Position numbers and translations under genes: made by a program
Notes under the pieces: generated by a model
Databases searched by the model: none
What the model was told of the DNA's origin: nothing
What the model saw: the letters and a program-made list of their open reading frames with translations, nothing else
Part shown: positions 38,313 to 46,075 of the stretch, piece after piece
Layout: each line of letters begins with the position of its first letter
Position numbering within the stretch: the stretch's first letter is position 1
Origin: Nocardia brevicatena NBRC 12119
GTDB taxonomy: Bacteria; Actinomycetota; Actinomycetes; Mycobacteriales; Mycobacteriaceae
Direction: 5' to 3'
DNA length: 47,128 bases
Assembly: GCF_000308495.1 (NCBI RefSeq)
Contig: NZ_BAFU01000026.1
Span: forward strand, 1 to 47,128

Positions 38313-39686
38313 TTACGTTCCCGAGCGCAGTTGTGCATGCAGCCGCTCATACTTGTCGGTATCTTGTTCCAATTCTCCCGGTCTGTACGGGGAAGGCTCA
38401 CCCATTTGCTGGTATTGCTGCATCATCGGTCCCAGCTCGAACAGGTCCACCGGGTCGATATCCCCGCCGTACTGTTCGAGCTTGCTCTGCCACTGCTCGT
38501 AGCGGTCGCTTCCGGCCTTGACCTCATCGGCCCACTGTGATGACGGCGTCAGCAGGTCGTTGTCGAACTCGGCGACAGCGCTCGGCGGCCTGCCCACCTG
38601 TTCCAAGAGAAAGTTCATCGCAATTCTCGAATGTCGGCCGTGGAAATCACCCTGCCAGTCATGTCCGGAGACCAACAACTTCTGGAACTCGGCGGCACTT
38701 CGGTGCGGATCGAACCCCGGCTGTTTCAAAGCATTGTTGTACCGGTCGCACAGCGACGCGTGGAATTCGTGCGATAGGTCGACGCTGCCGAAGTTCGGGT
38801 AGAGGATCACACCTTGATTCGGCAGCGGGACGCCCGGCTCCACGTATGCCAGCAGGGGGTCGTCCTTGATGGTGGCCAGCATTTCCTCCGTGGGCGGTTT
38901 GTCCAGCCAGCGAACCTCACGCGCGCCGGGCTGCCCCTCGACCTTGGGGTGCAGCACGACTCCATGGGGTTCGGTGCGGAACGGCCCCGGCACATAGGTG
39001 AGCAGCGGGTTCTCCTCGATGGCAGCCAGCTCGCTCCGCGACGCTGGCCGACTCATGGGCCCCCACCCCAACGGCTTAATTCCTTTCAGCTGCCCTGCGT
39101 TCTCCGGGTCGTGCCGGATTCTCAGCCTGCGATGTATTTCCTGCAGGAGGTCCACCGACATCTCGCGATCGAGATTCCGCCGCGCGAACAGTCGGGCGTC
39201 GAGCCAGCTTGCCCACCCCTCGGGTCCGTCGAAGATCGTTTCCGGCCGCGTCTGTCGGGAGATCAGGGTGATGTCGCGGAACTTGTCCTCCATGAACAGG
39301 CTCAGCTCGAGCGCCCGCTCGGCGTCGGTCCGGATGCCGTGCGCTTGCTCCAGTCGGCGTATCTGCTCCTCGATGGGCAGGTCCAGAAATCCGTCCTCGG
39401 CGGTGGGATCCGGGCCGTGGACCGGTCTCCATGCAGCCGCGCCGGATTCCGGATGTTCGTCGGCGGTATCGCGGTTCATGTGCGCGGCCGGACCTATCCT
39501 GTCGAACTCGGAGGCGAGTCGCTCGTCTGTGTGCGTGGTCCGTTCGAGGCCGCCTCGTACCTCGTCCGGGAATTTGCGGTGCATTCCGCTGAGTAGTGAC
39601 GCCCCTCTGTCAGCAAGCGCGTCGGCGAGGCGTTTGGCTGCCTGCCGCATTCTCGCGATGGCTTCGCCGCCACCCAACCCGCCCAT
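38313..39686 (-). CDS. Large hypothetical protein with divergent Fic-like C-terminal domain
   Basis: I do not recognise the full protein (457 residues). Residues 341-369 read SGHDWQGDFHGRHSR then IAMNFLLEQVGRPPSAV. This resembles the Fic active-site helix (H-x-F-x-x-GNGR-x-x-R followed by NLLL-x-x-G-x-PP) with H342, G350, R351 and R354, but with one extra residue and no GNG. An upstream helix (VDLLQEIHRRLRI, residues 178-190) and NAGQLKG fit the usual LH-x-x-L and PGxxR segments. Residues 219-250 and 270-301 are an internal duplication (NPLLTYV/DPLLAYV; GVVLHPK/GVILYPN). No signal peptide or membrane helix. GGAGA lies 4 nt before the ATG. The gene starts 30 nt from a Tn3 remnant and may have lost an N-terminal portion; an effector or toxin role is inference. 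Confidence 0.6.
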   Translation of the reverse strand: MGGLGGGEAIARMRQAAKRLADALADRGASLLSGMHRKFPDEVRGGLERTTHTDERLASEFDRIGPAAHMNRDTADEHPESGAAAWRPVHGPDPTAEDGFLDLPIEEQIRRLEQAHGIRTDAERALELSLFMEDKFRDITLISRQTRPETIFDGPEGWASWLDARLFARRNLDREMSVDLLQEIHRRLRIRHDPENAGQLKGIKPLGWGPMSRPASRSELAAIEENPLLTYVPGPFRTEPHGVVLHPKVEGQPGAREVRWLDKPPTEEMLATIKDDPLLAYVEPGVPLPNQGVILYPNFGSVDLSHEFHASLCDRYNNALKQPGFDPHRSAAEFQKLLVSGHDWQGDFHGRHSRIAMNFLLEQVGRPPSAVAEFDNDLLTPSSQWADEVKAGSDRYEQWQSKLEQYGGDIDPVDLFELGPMMQQYQQMGEPSPYRPGELEQDTDKYERLHAQLRSGT

Positions 39687-39715
39687 CGAGATTCTCCGTC
39701 GCTGTAACCGGGCTA

Positions 39716-40372
39716 TCAGACAGCGAGGCCGAGAGTGGTGAAGTCGACCTCGGTCAGCATCCGGTTGAACGCCTCGGGTCGCCTCCCGCGTTCGTCGGTG
39801 GTGTGGGCGCCGAACCGGGTGATGTGGGCGCGTGGATAGGGCGACAGCGCGGCGAGTTGGTCGGCGGTGGCGGTCCAGCCGTCGGCGACCAGGCCTCGCA
39901 CGACGTCGGCGATGTCCAGGGCATTGTGGAAGATCACGCAGTCGGCTGGCAAGGTGTTGAACTCGATCGGCTTCTCCTGCTCGACGGGGTCGTTGGCGGC
40001 CAGTACGCCGTTGTTGCCGAAGGGCAGCCATCTGGCGAAGCCATGATAGGACTCGACCTTATCGGTGGCGGCGGTGAGCGGATGATTCTTCACCAGTGCC
40101 GCCGTACGGATCGCGGTCGCCGCGATCACCCGCCCCCGCCGTATGTCGTAGGTCACGCCCTGACGTGCCCGCACTTGCTTGCGGCGTAACTTGGCCGTCC
40201 GCGCTGCGCCATGATCCGGCTCAACATACGCATTCTACTCCAGGCAGCGCCGCACGTGGTCGACAATGACGTCGGGAATCTTCTCCGCGTGCGGCGTGAA
40301 GAACACATACAGCACCCGCGCCGAGGTCAACGGCTTGAATTGGGGATAGGCGGTGCGCTCGATCGATGTCAC
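39716..40372 (-). pseudogene. Second Tn3 transposase, deletion remnant
   Basis: The right part (40372 leftwards) is the start of a different Tn3 transposase: VTSIERTAYPQFKPLTSARV, FFTPHAEKI, then VDHVRRCLE and a TAG at 40235. In the same frame beyond the stop, ARTAKLRRKQVRARQGVTYD leads to the C-terminal region: TDKVESYHGFARWLPFG, NDPVEQEKPIEFN, CVIFHNALDIADVVRGL and DFTTLGLAV. Only about 219 of ~1000 codons remain, so most of the catalytic core is deleted. It is unrelated in sequence to the copy at 34938. Confidence 0.8.
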
Positions 40373-40560
40373 CCGCACACCCTTCCCAGCGCACCGAACC
40401 CAGTACCCGCGCACAGTAACGGCAGATGGTCGGCTCACACCCAGCAGTTCACTGGCTACATAGGTGAATAGTGGGATCTGGCCCACTTTCCGTGATGGGT
40501 GTAGCCCGAGCGTAGGGGTCGCTTGACTCTTGTGATCATGTCTGGCTGTGTGTTGATCAT

Positions 40561-40692
40561 GGGACGCGGTTGCTGCTGCCGCACCTGGCCGGGGTGACGA
40601 TCGAGGAAATTGCCGAGATCGGGGGCTCGGTGTGTATCCGGGTGTCCGCAGTGGTGGCGGCAGTGGCTTGTGCGCGTTGCGGGTATGACGCG
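40561..40692 (+). pseudogene. N-terminal stub of an ISL3-type transposase
   Basis: The frame LLLPHLAGVTIEEIAEIGGS, then VCIRVSAVVAAVACARCG, matches the N-terminal zinc-finger part of ISL3-family transposases (only one CxxC left). Similarity ends near 40692, where the XRE stub begins on the other strand. A possible ISL3 end (CCCACTTTCCGTGATGG) lies upstream near 40483. Between 40373 and 40560 nothing else is recognisable. Confidence 0.55.
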
Positions 40693-40775
40693 ACCAATTC
40701 GCTGGTCTGGAAGATGCCACGGGTGGCCATGAACTGCCGCAGGTGCCAGCGCATGACGACCCGTCGAGTGCTCAC
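40688..40775 (-). pseudogene. N-terminal stub of an XRE-type helix-turn-helix gene
   Basis: GTG at 40775 overlaps the TGA of the recombinase gene (GTGA) and the frame reads MRWHLRQFMATRGIFQTSEL from the sixth to eighth codon. This matches the start of small Cro/CI-like regulators that commonly follow tyrosine recombinase genes in actinobacteria. It is cut off after about 28 codons at the junction with the ISL3 stub. Confidence 0.55.
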
Positions 40776-42004
40776 GAACTCTCCTTCGATCCGTTCGGTT
40801 GAGGCGATCGCGCGTAGACCCGTTTCAACGCCGTGCGCAGGGTCTGCTTCTTGAAGTCGTTACTGACCGAGGCATAGATCGCCGTGGTGGATGCATAGCG
40901 GTGTCCAACCTGCTCTTGGACAAACCGTTCCGGATAGCCGAACTCGACCAGATGGGTGACATAGGAATGGCGCAGACAGTGCAGGGTCAACTCCCTTGGC
41001 AGCCCGGCGCCGGCGCGGACCCTGGAGAACCGTTTCTCCAGGTAGGCGCCGTGGACGCGGGTGAGTCGTTCGGTCACCCAAAGGGCGGAATGGTCACCGG
41101 GTTTGAGGATCGGGCGTGCTTGCTCGACCCACTGCCGCATCCCGGCCAGGACCCAGTCGAACTCCGGGACCGTCATTACGGTGCGGCGCCGTGGCGTGCT
41201 TCCCCGGGTGGCCTTGCCGTAGCGGGTGCAGTGATCCGTAGGTGCCCCACTCGGGCATATGCGGGTTCGGGCGCAGATCCACCAGGTCCAGGCGGCAGAG
41301 TTCGTTGCGTCGAAACCCGTAAGCGTAGGCAGTCTTGATCATCTGCGCGTCTCGCAACGCCGCCAACGCGCCCTTGCGGCCGGATCCGGCGATGACCTCG
41401 ACCCGTTCGTCGAGGTAGTCGAACAACTGCTGCAACTCGTTGTAGGACAGCGGGCGCCGCCCGGGTTGGCCCTCATAGTCGTTCAGGTGCGCGGCGGTGT
41501 TCCACTCATGGCAGATCTGCGACGGGATCTGCCCGAACCTGTCCCGGCATTGGCGCACCCATTCATAGCGCTGATCGACCAGATAGTCGCAGAACATCCG
41601 CAGCACCAGGTGGTAACCCCGAATCGTGGACAGAGCCAGCTGTCCACCGCTGTCGGAGGTAAGCGAGACCGTGAAGTCCTCGACATCGGCTGTCGTCCAC
41701 TCCCCCGGATAGGACTCCGTGAACGTGTGGAACCGCCGGATCAGCGCGACCCGAGGGGTGATCGAGGACATCTGCAGGGTCCGGGACCGTTGCTGGTTCT
41801 CCCAACCGGTGAGCATTCCCTCGAAACCGCCGCGGCTTCGTCGAGATGCCGCACCCCCTCGACCTGGATCAGCCCCGCTGATCCAGGAATCTTCGCCAAG
41901 AAACCACTCCAGCCGTCAACTGAAAGTGACAATGTCGCATCACCGTAGCGGCAGCTGTGTACCCGTCCAAACCGGGGTTCCGGTAGTAATCGCCGAAAAT
42001 CCAA
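40772..42004 (-). pseudogene. Tyrosine recombinase/integrase with two frameshifts
   Basis: Read across frames this is a ~410-residue tyrosine recombinase. The N-terminal part (LIQVEGVRHLDEAAAV) is separated from FEGMLTGWENQQRSRTLQMS by a frame change near 41825. The core-binding and first catalytic region follow (KTAYAYGFRRNELCRLDLVDL, first Arg). A second frame change near 41223 (after YGSLH) restores RYGKATRGSTPRRR only in another frame. The C-terminus holds LTLHCLRHSYVTHLVEFGYP and QVGHRYASTTAIY with the H-x-x-R, H and Tyr. All catalytic residues survive, but the broken frame makes it inactive unless the breaks are sequencing errors. Confidence 0.85.
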
Positions 42005-42115
42005 CGAAGTTCGTGTGGTCGCTGGTCAGTGGCTATAGAACCGGGGCGGCGTCGGCCGAGTGATGTGCAGGCCGGACGTAATCTGTTGGCTGACAGTGTC
42101 TTCGGGTGGGGTTGG

Positions 42116-42733
42116 CTATGCCCGCGGGGCAGGACCGCTGATGATGCGGTGGACGGTGGAGCGGCCGACGCTGTATTCGTGGGCGAGGTCGGCCAGACTC
42201 GCGTTGTCGTCGGGGTCGTGATATCGGCGGTGGATCGTTTTCCGTGCTGCCAGAGGTAGCTTCGGCTGCTTGCCCTTGAGACGGCCCTTCGCGCGAGCCT
42301 TGGCCATACCCTCGCGAGTCCGCAGGTGGTTCAGGTTGGCTTCGAATTCGGCGACCATGGCGAGGGTTTGCAGGAACAGCTTGCCGAACGGGTCGGCCCA
42401 GTCGTAGATCTGGCTGTCGAGCCCGAACAGGACATCTCGTTCGCGCAGGCTGGTCAGGATCTCGCCGGCCTCGGCCATGTTGCGGGCGAACCGGTCGAAC
42501 TTCGTTGTGGTCAGCACCACCTGTCGCCCGGTGACGGCCGCGGCGGCGGAGGTGACCGCTGTGAGCGCGTTGTCGAGGCCGGTGCGGTTGCGGCGGGTGG
42601 TGCCGGAGAATCCCTTGTCGATGAAGATCCGTTCGCGTGGCACTGCGAGGGCGAGCAGTTGCTCGGTTTGGATCTCGGCGTCTTGTTCGTCGGTGGAGCA
42701 GCGCACGTATCCGACGCGGAAGGGATCGATCAC
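42116..42733 (-). CDS. Serine recombinase (Tn3-type resolvase)
   Basis: The 205-residue protein is an intact small serine recombinase. Catalytic Ser13 is in VGYVRCSTDEQ; the conserved Arg region is DKGFSGTTRRNRTGLDNAL and KFDRFARNMAEAGEI. The long E helix (FLQTLAMVAEFEANLNHLRT) leads to a C-terminal helix-turn-helix (NASLADLAHEYSVGRSTVHR). GTG start at 42733. It reads away from the repeat array at 42766-42858, the position expected for its res site. It is the only mobile-element gene in this region that looks functional. Confidence 0.92.
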   Translation of the reverse strand: MIDPFRVGYVRCSTDEQDAEIQTEQLLALAVPRERIFIDKGFSGTTRRNRTGLDNALTAVTSAAAAVTGRQVVLTTTKFDRFARNMAEAGEILTSLRERDVLFGLDSQIYDWADPFGKLFLQTLAMVAEFEANLNHLRTREGMAKARAKGRLKGKQPKLPLAARKTIHRRYHDPDDNASLADLAHEYSVGRSTVHRIISGPAPRA

Positions 42734-42765
42734 CGTGCGATCGTTCCATATGACGGGAGTTCATC

Positions 42766-42858
42766 GGAACAGTTCGCGGAACACCTCTACGGAACACTGT
42801 GACCTGGGCCGGAATCTTGCGGCTGTGGTGTTCCGTTGGCCGATCGACCACCGGAACA
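42766..42858. promoter_or_regulatory. Putative res recombination site of the resolvase
   Basis: GGAACA occurs at 42766, 42778, 42791 and 42853, and inverted (TGTTCC) at 42829. The last two form a 30-bp inverted repeat, TGTTCCGTTGG-n8-CCACCGGAACA, with central dinucleotide AT, as expected for a serine-recombinase crossover site; the first three could be accessory subsites. The stretch to the terpene synthase gene (42859-43070) shows no gene. Confidence 0.6.
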
Positions 42859-43082
42859 CCGCGACCGGAGGACTTCGGCCCTGGTCCCGGGCATAGCCCT
42901 ACTTGTCCCCGGCAACGTCGATCGGGGAGTTGTTCGCTCGAGCGGCGCTCGCCAACCGACATCACCCAAGCGATGGAGGCATCAAAATCGGCTGATATCA
43001 ACATCTTCCGCGCCATGGTGGTGTCAAATCTCATTGATCAACAGTGTTTGGCCGACCGATGTAACCACTCAGGAGCGAGCGT

Positions 43083-45074
43083 ATGCCCCGTGAAATCGAT
43101 TCCGCTGTCTTCGTGCACCTGGATGCCGACTTGGACCGCGTCCGTGACGTTCTCGGACCGGTACGGTTCGAGGGTAGGCCCGAGCTGACCGCGCTCACGG
43201 ACGAAGGGTCCGACACCTCTCGCCGTCTGGTGCGCCCCACGTTGACGTTGCTGTCGTACTACCTGCTCACCGATCCCGCGGTCCCGGCCGACGACCGGGT
43301 GGTGCGCGCCGCCGCTGCCGTCGAGTTGCTGCATCTGGGATCGCTTTACCACGACGACGTCGTCGATCACGCCTACCAGCGTCGAGGCCGTCCCAGCGCC
43401 AACGCGGTGTGGGGTTCGCATATGGCCGTACTGAGTGGGGACTCCGTGATGCTCGCGAGCGTGCGCATGCTGGCCGAACTCGGCCGGCGCGAAGTCCTCG
43501 CAGGCTCGATCGCGGGTGAGCAGATGTGCGCGGGCATGGTGATCGAGGCTGCCGACCAGTATGTGGCCTCCCGCAGCGAGCAGTCCTACCTGGACGCGAT
43601 CGCCGGCAAGACGGCGGCGGTGCTGTCGCTGGCGTGCCGGGTCGGCGCGATGCAGGCCGGCTGCTCCGATGAGCAGGAAGAGGCGTTGGCCCTGTTCGGT
43701 CGACAGTTCGGGCTGGCCTACCAACTGTGGGACGACATCCTCGATCTGACCTCGACCGCCGAAGAAATGGGCAAGCCCGTCAACGCGGATCTGCCCGAGG
43801 GCATCTACACGCTTCCCGTGATCCGCGCGGCGGCCCGCGACCGGGACCTTGCCAATTTGCTGCGCAGAGCAATGACGGGTGAGCAAGCCCTACGTGCCCG
43901 CGAGCTGGTCATCGCCTCGGGCGCCGTGGCGGAAGCACAGGCGGTGGCCGATGAATTCCTGGACCAGGCCGCCGGTCGGCTCGCCGCACTGCCCGTCGAC
44001 CCGAGCGCCCGCCACGCGATGACCGCCTACGCCCAGTCCGTACTCCGACGAACTCCCCGCCTCGCGGTCCCTCGGCAGTCGACGCAGCCGCCTTCCGCCC
44101 GCAGTGATGCGTCCACCGAGGAGCTCACGCAATGGTTGAGGAGCTGGATGGTGGACACCGGCCTCGCCCTTACCCCGGCCGAGGCCGACTACCACCGGTG
44201 GGCAGCGGCGATCCAGCTGCCGGCAACCTTGGCCCCGGCGGACACGGCCCGTGAACAAACCACCGTCGGCCTGGCCATACTGTGCCTGATATGGGACGAC
44301 CTCTTCGAGGATCCGCAGCTGAGAGACCCGGAAGCCGTCACCGCGCTGAAACGTCGCCTGGTGGCAATGGTGCGCCAGGACCCGGAGATGCACGGCGCGA
44401 TCCCGACGGCCTGGGCGGGTTTATGGCCGCGCCTGTGCAAGGGCCGCACAATCGGTTGGCAGGAGCGGTTCCTCGACGGCCTCGAGGAGTGGTTCGAAGC
44501 CTGCGAACGCGAAGCCCACCATCGCATCAACGGCTATATCCCGCCCTCGGCGGACTATCTGCCGCTGCGGATGTCGACCGGTGGGTCCGAAATCACCCTT
44601 GCCTGTGTGGAGGTGCGCCAAGACCTCGAAATTCCGTTGAAGGTGCGCAACCACCCCGTGATCCGCCGTCTCGAGGAACTCCTCTGCTGGGTGGGTTTCG
44701 TGGAGAACGACCTGGTGGGGTTGGAGCAGGACGAGGCAGACCAAATCCCCTACAACCTGGTCAGGGCGGTCCATCACGAGACCGGCTGCACCCGTCGCGA
44801 AGCCATCGAGCAGGTGCAGCGCCAGATAGCGGAGCATCGCGCCCAGCTCGACGCGGTGATCCGCTACATCCCCGCGCTCCTGCGCGTGCTTCCCGGCCTG
44901 TCCGGCCAGGGGAAGGAGTACGCGGCGGTGTACGAGCAGCTGACGAACGGGGTGCTCTGGGCGAAACAGAGCGATCGGCACACGCAAACCTCCACTTCGG
45001 CAGCGCCGGACTTGGAACGCTTGCGCCGTGAGATCTACTACCCGGCCGCCGAACCGGTACCCACCGCGCTGTAA
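43083..45074 (+). CDS. Fused polyprenyl diphosphate synthase - class I terpene synthase
   Basis: The 663-residue protein has two complete enzyme domains. Residues 1-~325 are an E-type polyprenyl diphosphate synthase: RRLVRP (47-52), first Asp motif DDVVD (91-95), RRGRPS (100-105), AGKTAAVLSL (174-183), second Asp motif DDILD (217-221) and GKPVNADLPEGIYTLP. Small residues (G-S) at positions -5 and -4 to DDVVD fit C20 or longer products. After a Pro/Ser-rich linker (~325-345), residues 346-640 are a bacterial class I terpene cyclase: DDLFED (405-410), diphosphate-sensor R496 in YLPLRMSTGG, an NSE-like NDLVGLEQD (542-550) with Gly for Ser/Thr and Asp for Glu, and a final R632-H633 in place of Arg-Tyr. 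It should make its own prenyl diphosphate and cyclise it. AGGAG is 7 nt before the ATG. No P450 or methyltransferase is adjacent. Confidence 0.92.
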   Translation: MPREIDSAVFVHLDADLDRVRDVLGPVRFEGRPELTALTDEGSDTSRRLVRPTLTLLSYYLLTDPAVPADDRVVRAAAAVELLHLGSLYHDDVVDHAYQRRGRPSANAVWGSHMAVLSGDSVMLASVRMLAELGRREVLAGSIAGEQMCAGMVIEAADQYVASRSEQSYLDAIAGKTAAVLSLACRVGAMQAGCSDEQEEALALFGRQFGLAYQLWDDILDLTSTAEEMGKPVNADLPEGIYTLPVIRAAARDRDLANLLRRAMTGEQALRARELVIASGAVAEAQAVADEFLDQAAGRLAALPVDPSARHAMTAYAQSVLRRTPRLAVPRQSTQPPSARSDASTEELTQWLRSWMVDTGLALTPAEADYHRWAAAIQLPATLAPADTAREQTTVGLAILCLIWDDLFEDPQLRDPEAVTALKRRLVAMVRQDPEMHGAIPTAWAGLWPRLCKGRTIGWQERFLDGLEEWFEACEREAHHRINGYIPPSADYLPLRMSTGGSEITLACVEVRQDLEIPLKVRNHPVIRRLEELLCWVGFVENDLVGLEQDEADQIPYNLVRAVHHETGCTRREAIEQVQRQIAEHRAQLDAVIRYIPALLRVLPGLSGQGKEYAAVYEQLTNGVLWAKQSDRHTQTSTSAAPDLERLRREIYYPAAEPVPTAL

Positions 45075-45334
45075 CCCCGCAGCCGGCAAAGCAGGGTGTC
45101 CTCCGCGATCGACCGTGGTGGTCGCGGGGGACGCGGGGTTGATACCGGTGAAAACCCTGGAATCGCGTGGCGTCGACCTGGCGACACGATTCTCAACGGC
45201 ACCCGTGAAGCGCGGGCCCAGGGGTGGAGCAATCGGAGGATTGACGCGCCGACCTGCCGGCCTCGCCGATGGCAAGCGCTTACAGCGCCGGCCGTCCGAG
45301 CCGTTCGCGGCAGACCGGCGCGAGGGCGAAAGGG

Positions 45335-45988
45335 TCAGTACTCGAGGTCCGACCACGGGATATCAATCGGGAACGGGAAGTCGAACCGTACCCCGTCCTC
45401 ATCGGCATGGGTCCACTCGCCGGTCAAAAGATAGTTCGCTGGGCGAAGCGGGCGTACACCGTGTGGAAGATCGCCAGGACTGGTCTCCAGAGCATAGGCG
45501 CGGATTGTGGCGATCGCGCTCTGCTTGGGGGCCAAGGTGACCTCCCAGAACCAGGGAATCCCGGCGCTCGCGTAGCGGCCCTTCTTGGCTTCCATATCGG
45601 ATTGTGTATTCGATGGGGACAGCACCTCGCCCACCAACAGCGTATCGGCGGCACGAATATCCTGGTAGGGAGAATCGAGACAACGATGCACCAGGAAATC
45701 TGGGGTGAGAAAATCTGATTTTTCGGTTTTTCCGAGGAAGACGTTCGTTTCCAGAGTGACCCGCAAGCATGTCTCGGGTCGCTGCGACATGCTCTTGCGA
45801 GCACAGCGTTCGATCGCGGCGGTCATACGGTAGGTGAACGTCTGGTGCTCGGCGGGCCCTCGCCGCACCCATACCACGCGACCGTCCCAGAGTTCGATCT
45901 GCTCGGCGATCTCCTCGGGCAGCTGTTCCAGCTCCTCCCAGGTCATATACTCCGGGAGGTCCGGCTTCTCGCTCTGCGGCAGGGGCAT
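45335..45988 (-). CDS. Uma2-family (DUF820) nuclease-like protein
   Basis: The 217-residue protein matches the Uma2/DUF820 family with a PD-(D/E)xK-like core: MTWEELEQLPEEIAEQIELWDG at the N-terminus (given in part), then TPDFLVHR (Asp), LLVGEVLSPSNTQSD (Glu) and MEAKKGRYASAGIPWFWEV (Lys). Members are numerous in cyanobacteria and actinobacteria; most have no known role. It is convergent with the terpene synthase gene. The 260-nt gap between them holds no structure that I can support. Confidence 0.9.
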   Translation of the reverse strand: MPLPQSEKPDLPEYMTWEELEQLPEEIAEQIELWDGRVVWVRRGPAEHQTFTYRMTAAIERCARKSMSQRPETCLRVTLETNVFLGKTEKSDFLTPDFLVHRCLDSPYQDIRAADTLLVGEVLSPSNTQSDMEAKKGRYASAGIPWFWEVTLAPKQSAIATIRAYALETSPGDLPHGVRPLRPANYLLTGEWTHADEDGVRFDFPFPIDIPWSDLEY

Positions 45989-46075
45989 ATCGCCATGGTA
46001 GGCCGCCGACAGGTCCGGCCTCGAGAGATCTCGCCGGTGAATATCGTCGGACGACCGAGAGTAACCCCGTTGGCG

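Noticed and set aside
39687-40031. N-terminal extension of the Fic-like protein
   Set aside because: It runs through the Tn3 remnant in another frame; ATG 39686 has a good Shine-Dalgarno.
42766-42858. CRISPR array
   Set aside because: The repeats are only 6-11 nt with irregular spacing and no cas genes; a res site fits better. No CRISPR array was seen elsewhere.
45028-45540. Plus-strand frame after the terpene synthase
   Set aside because: Arg/Gly-rich, overlaps the end of the terpene synthase gene and is antisense to the Uma2 gene.
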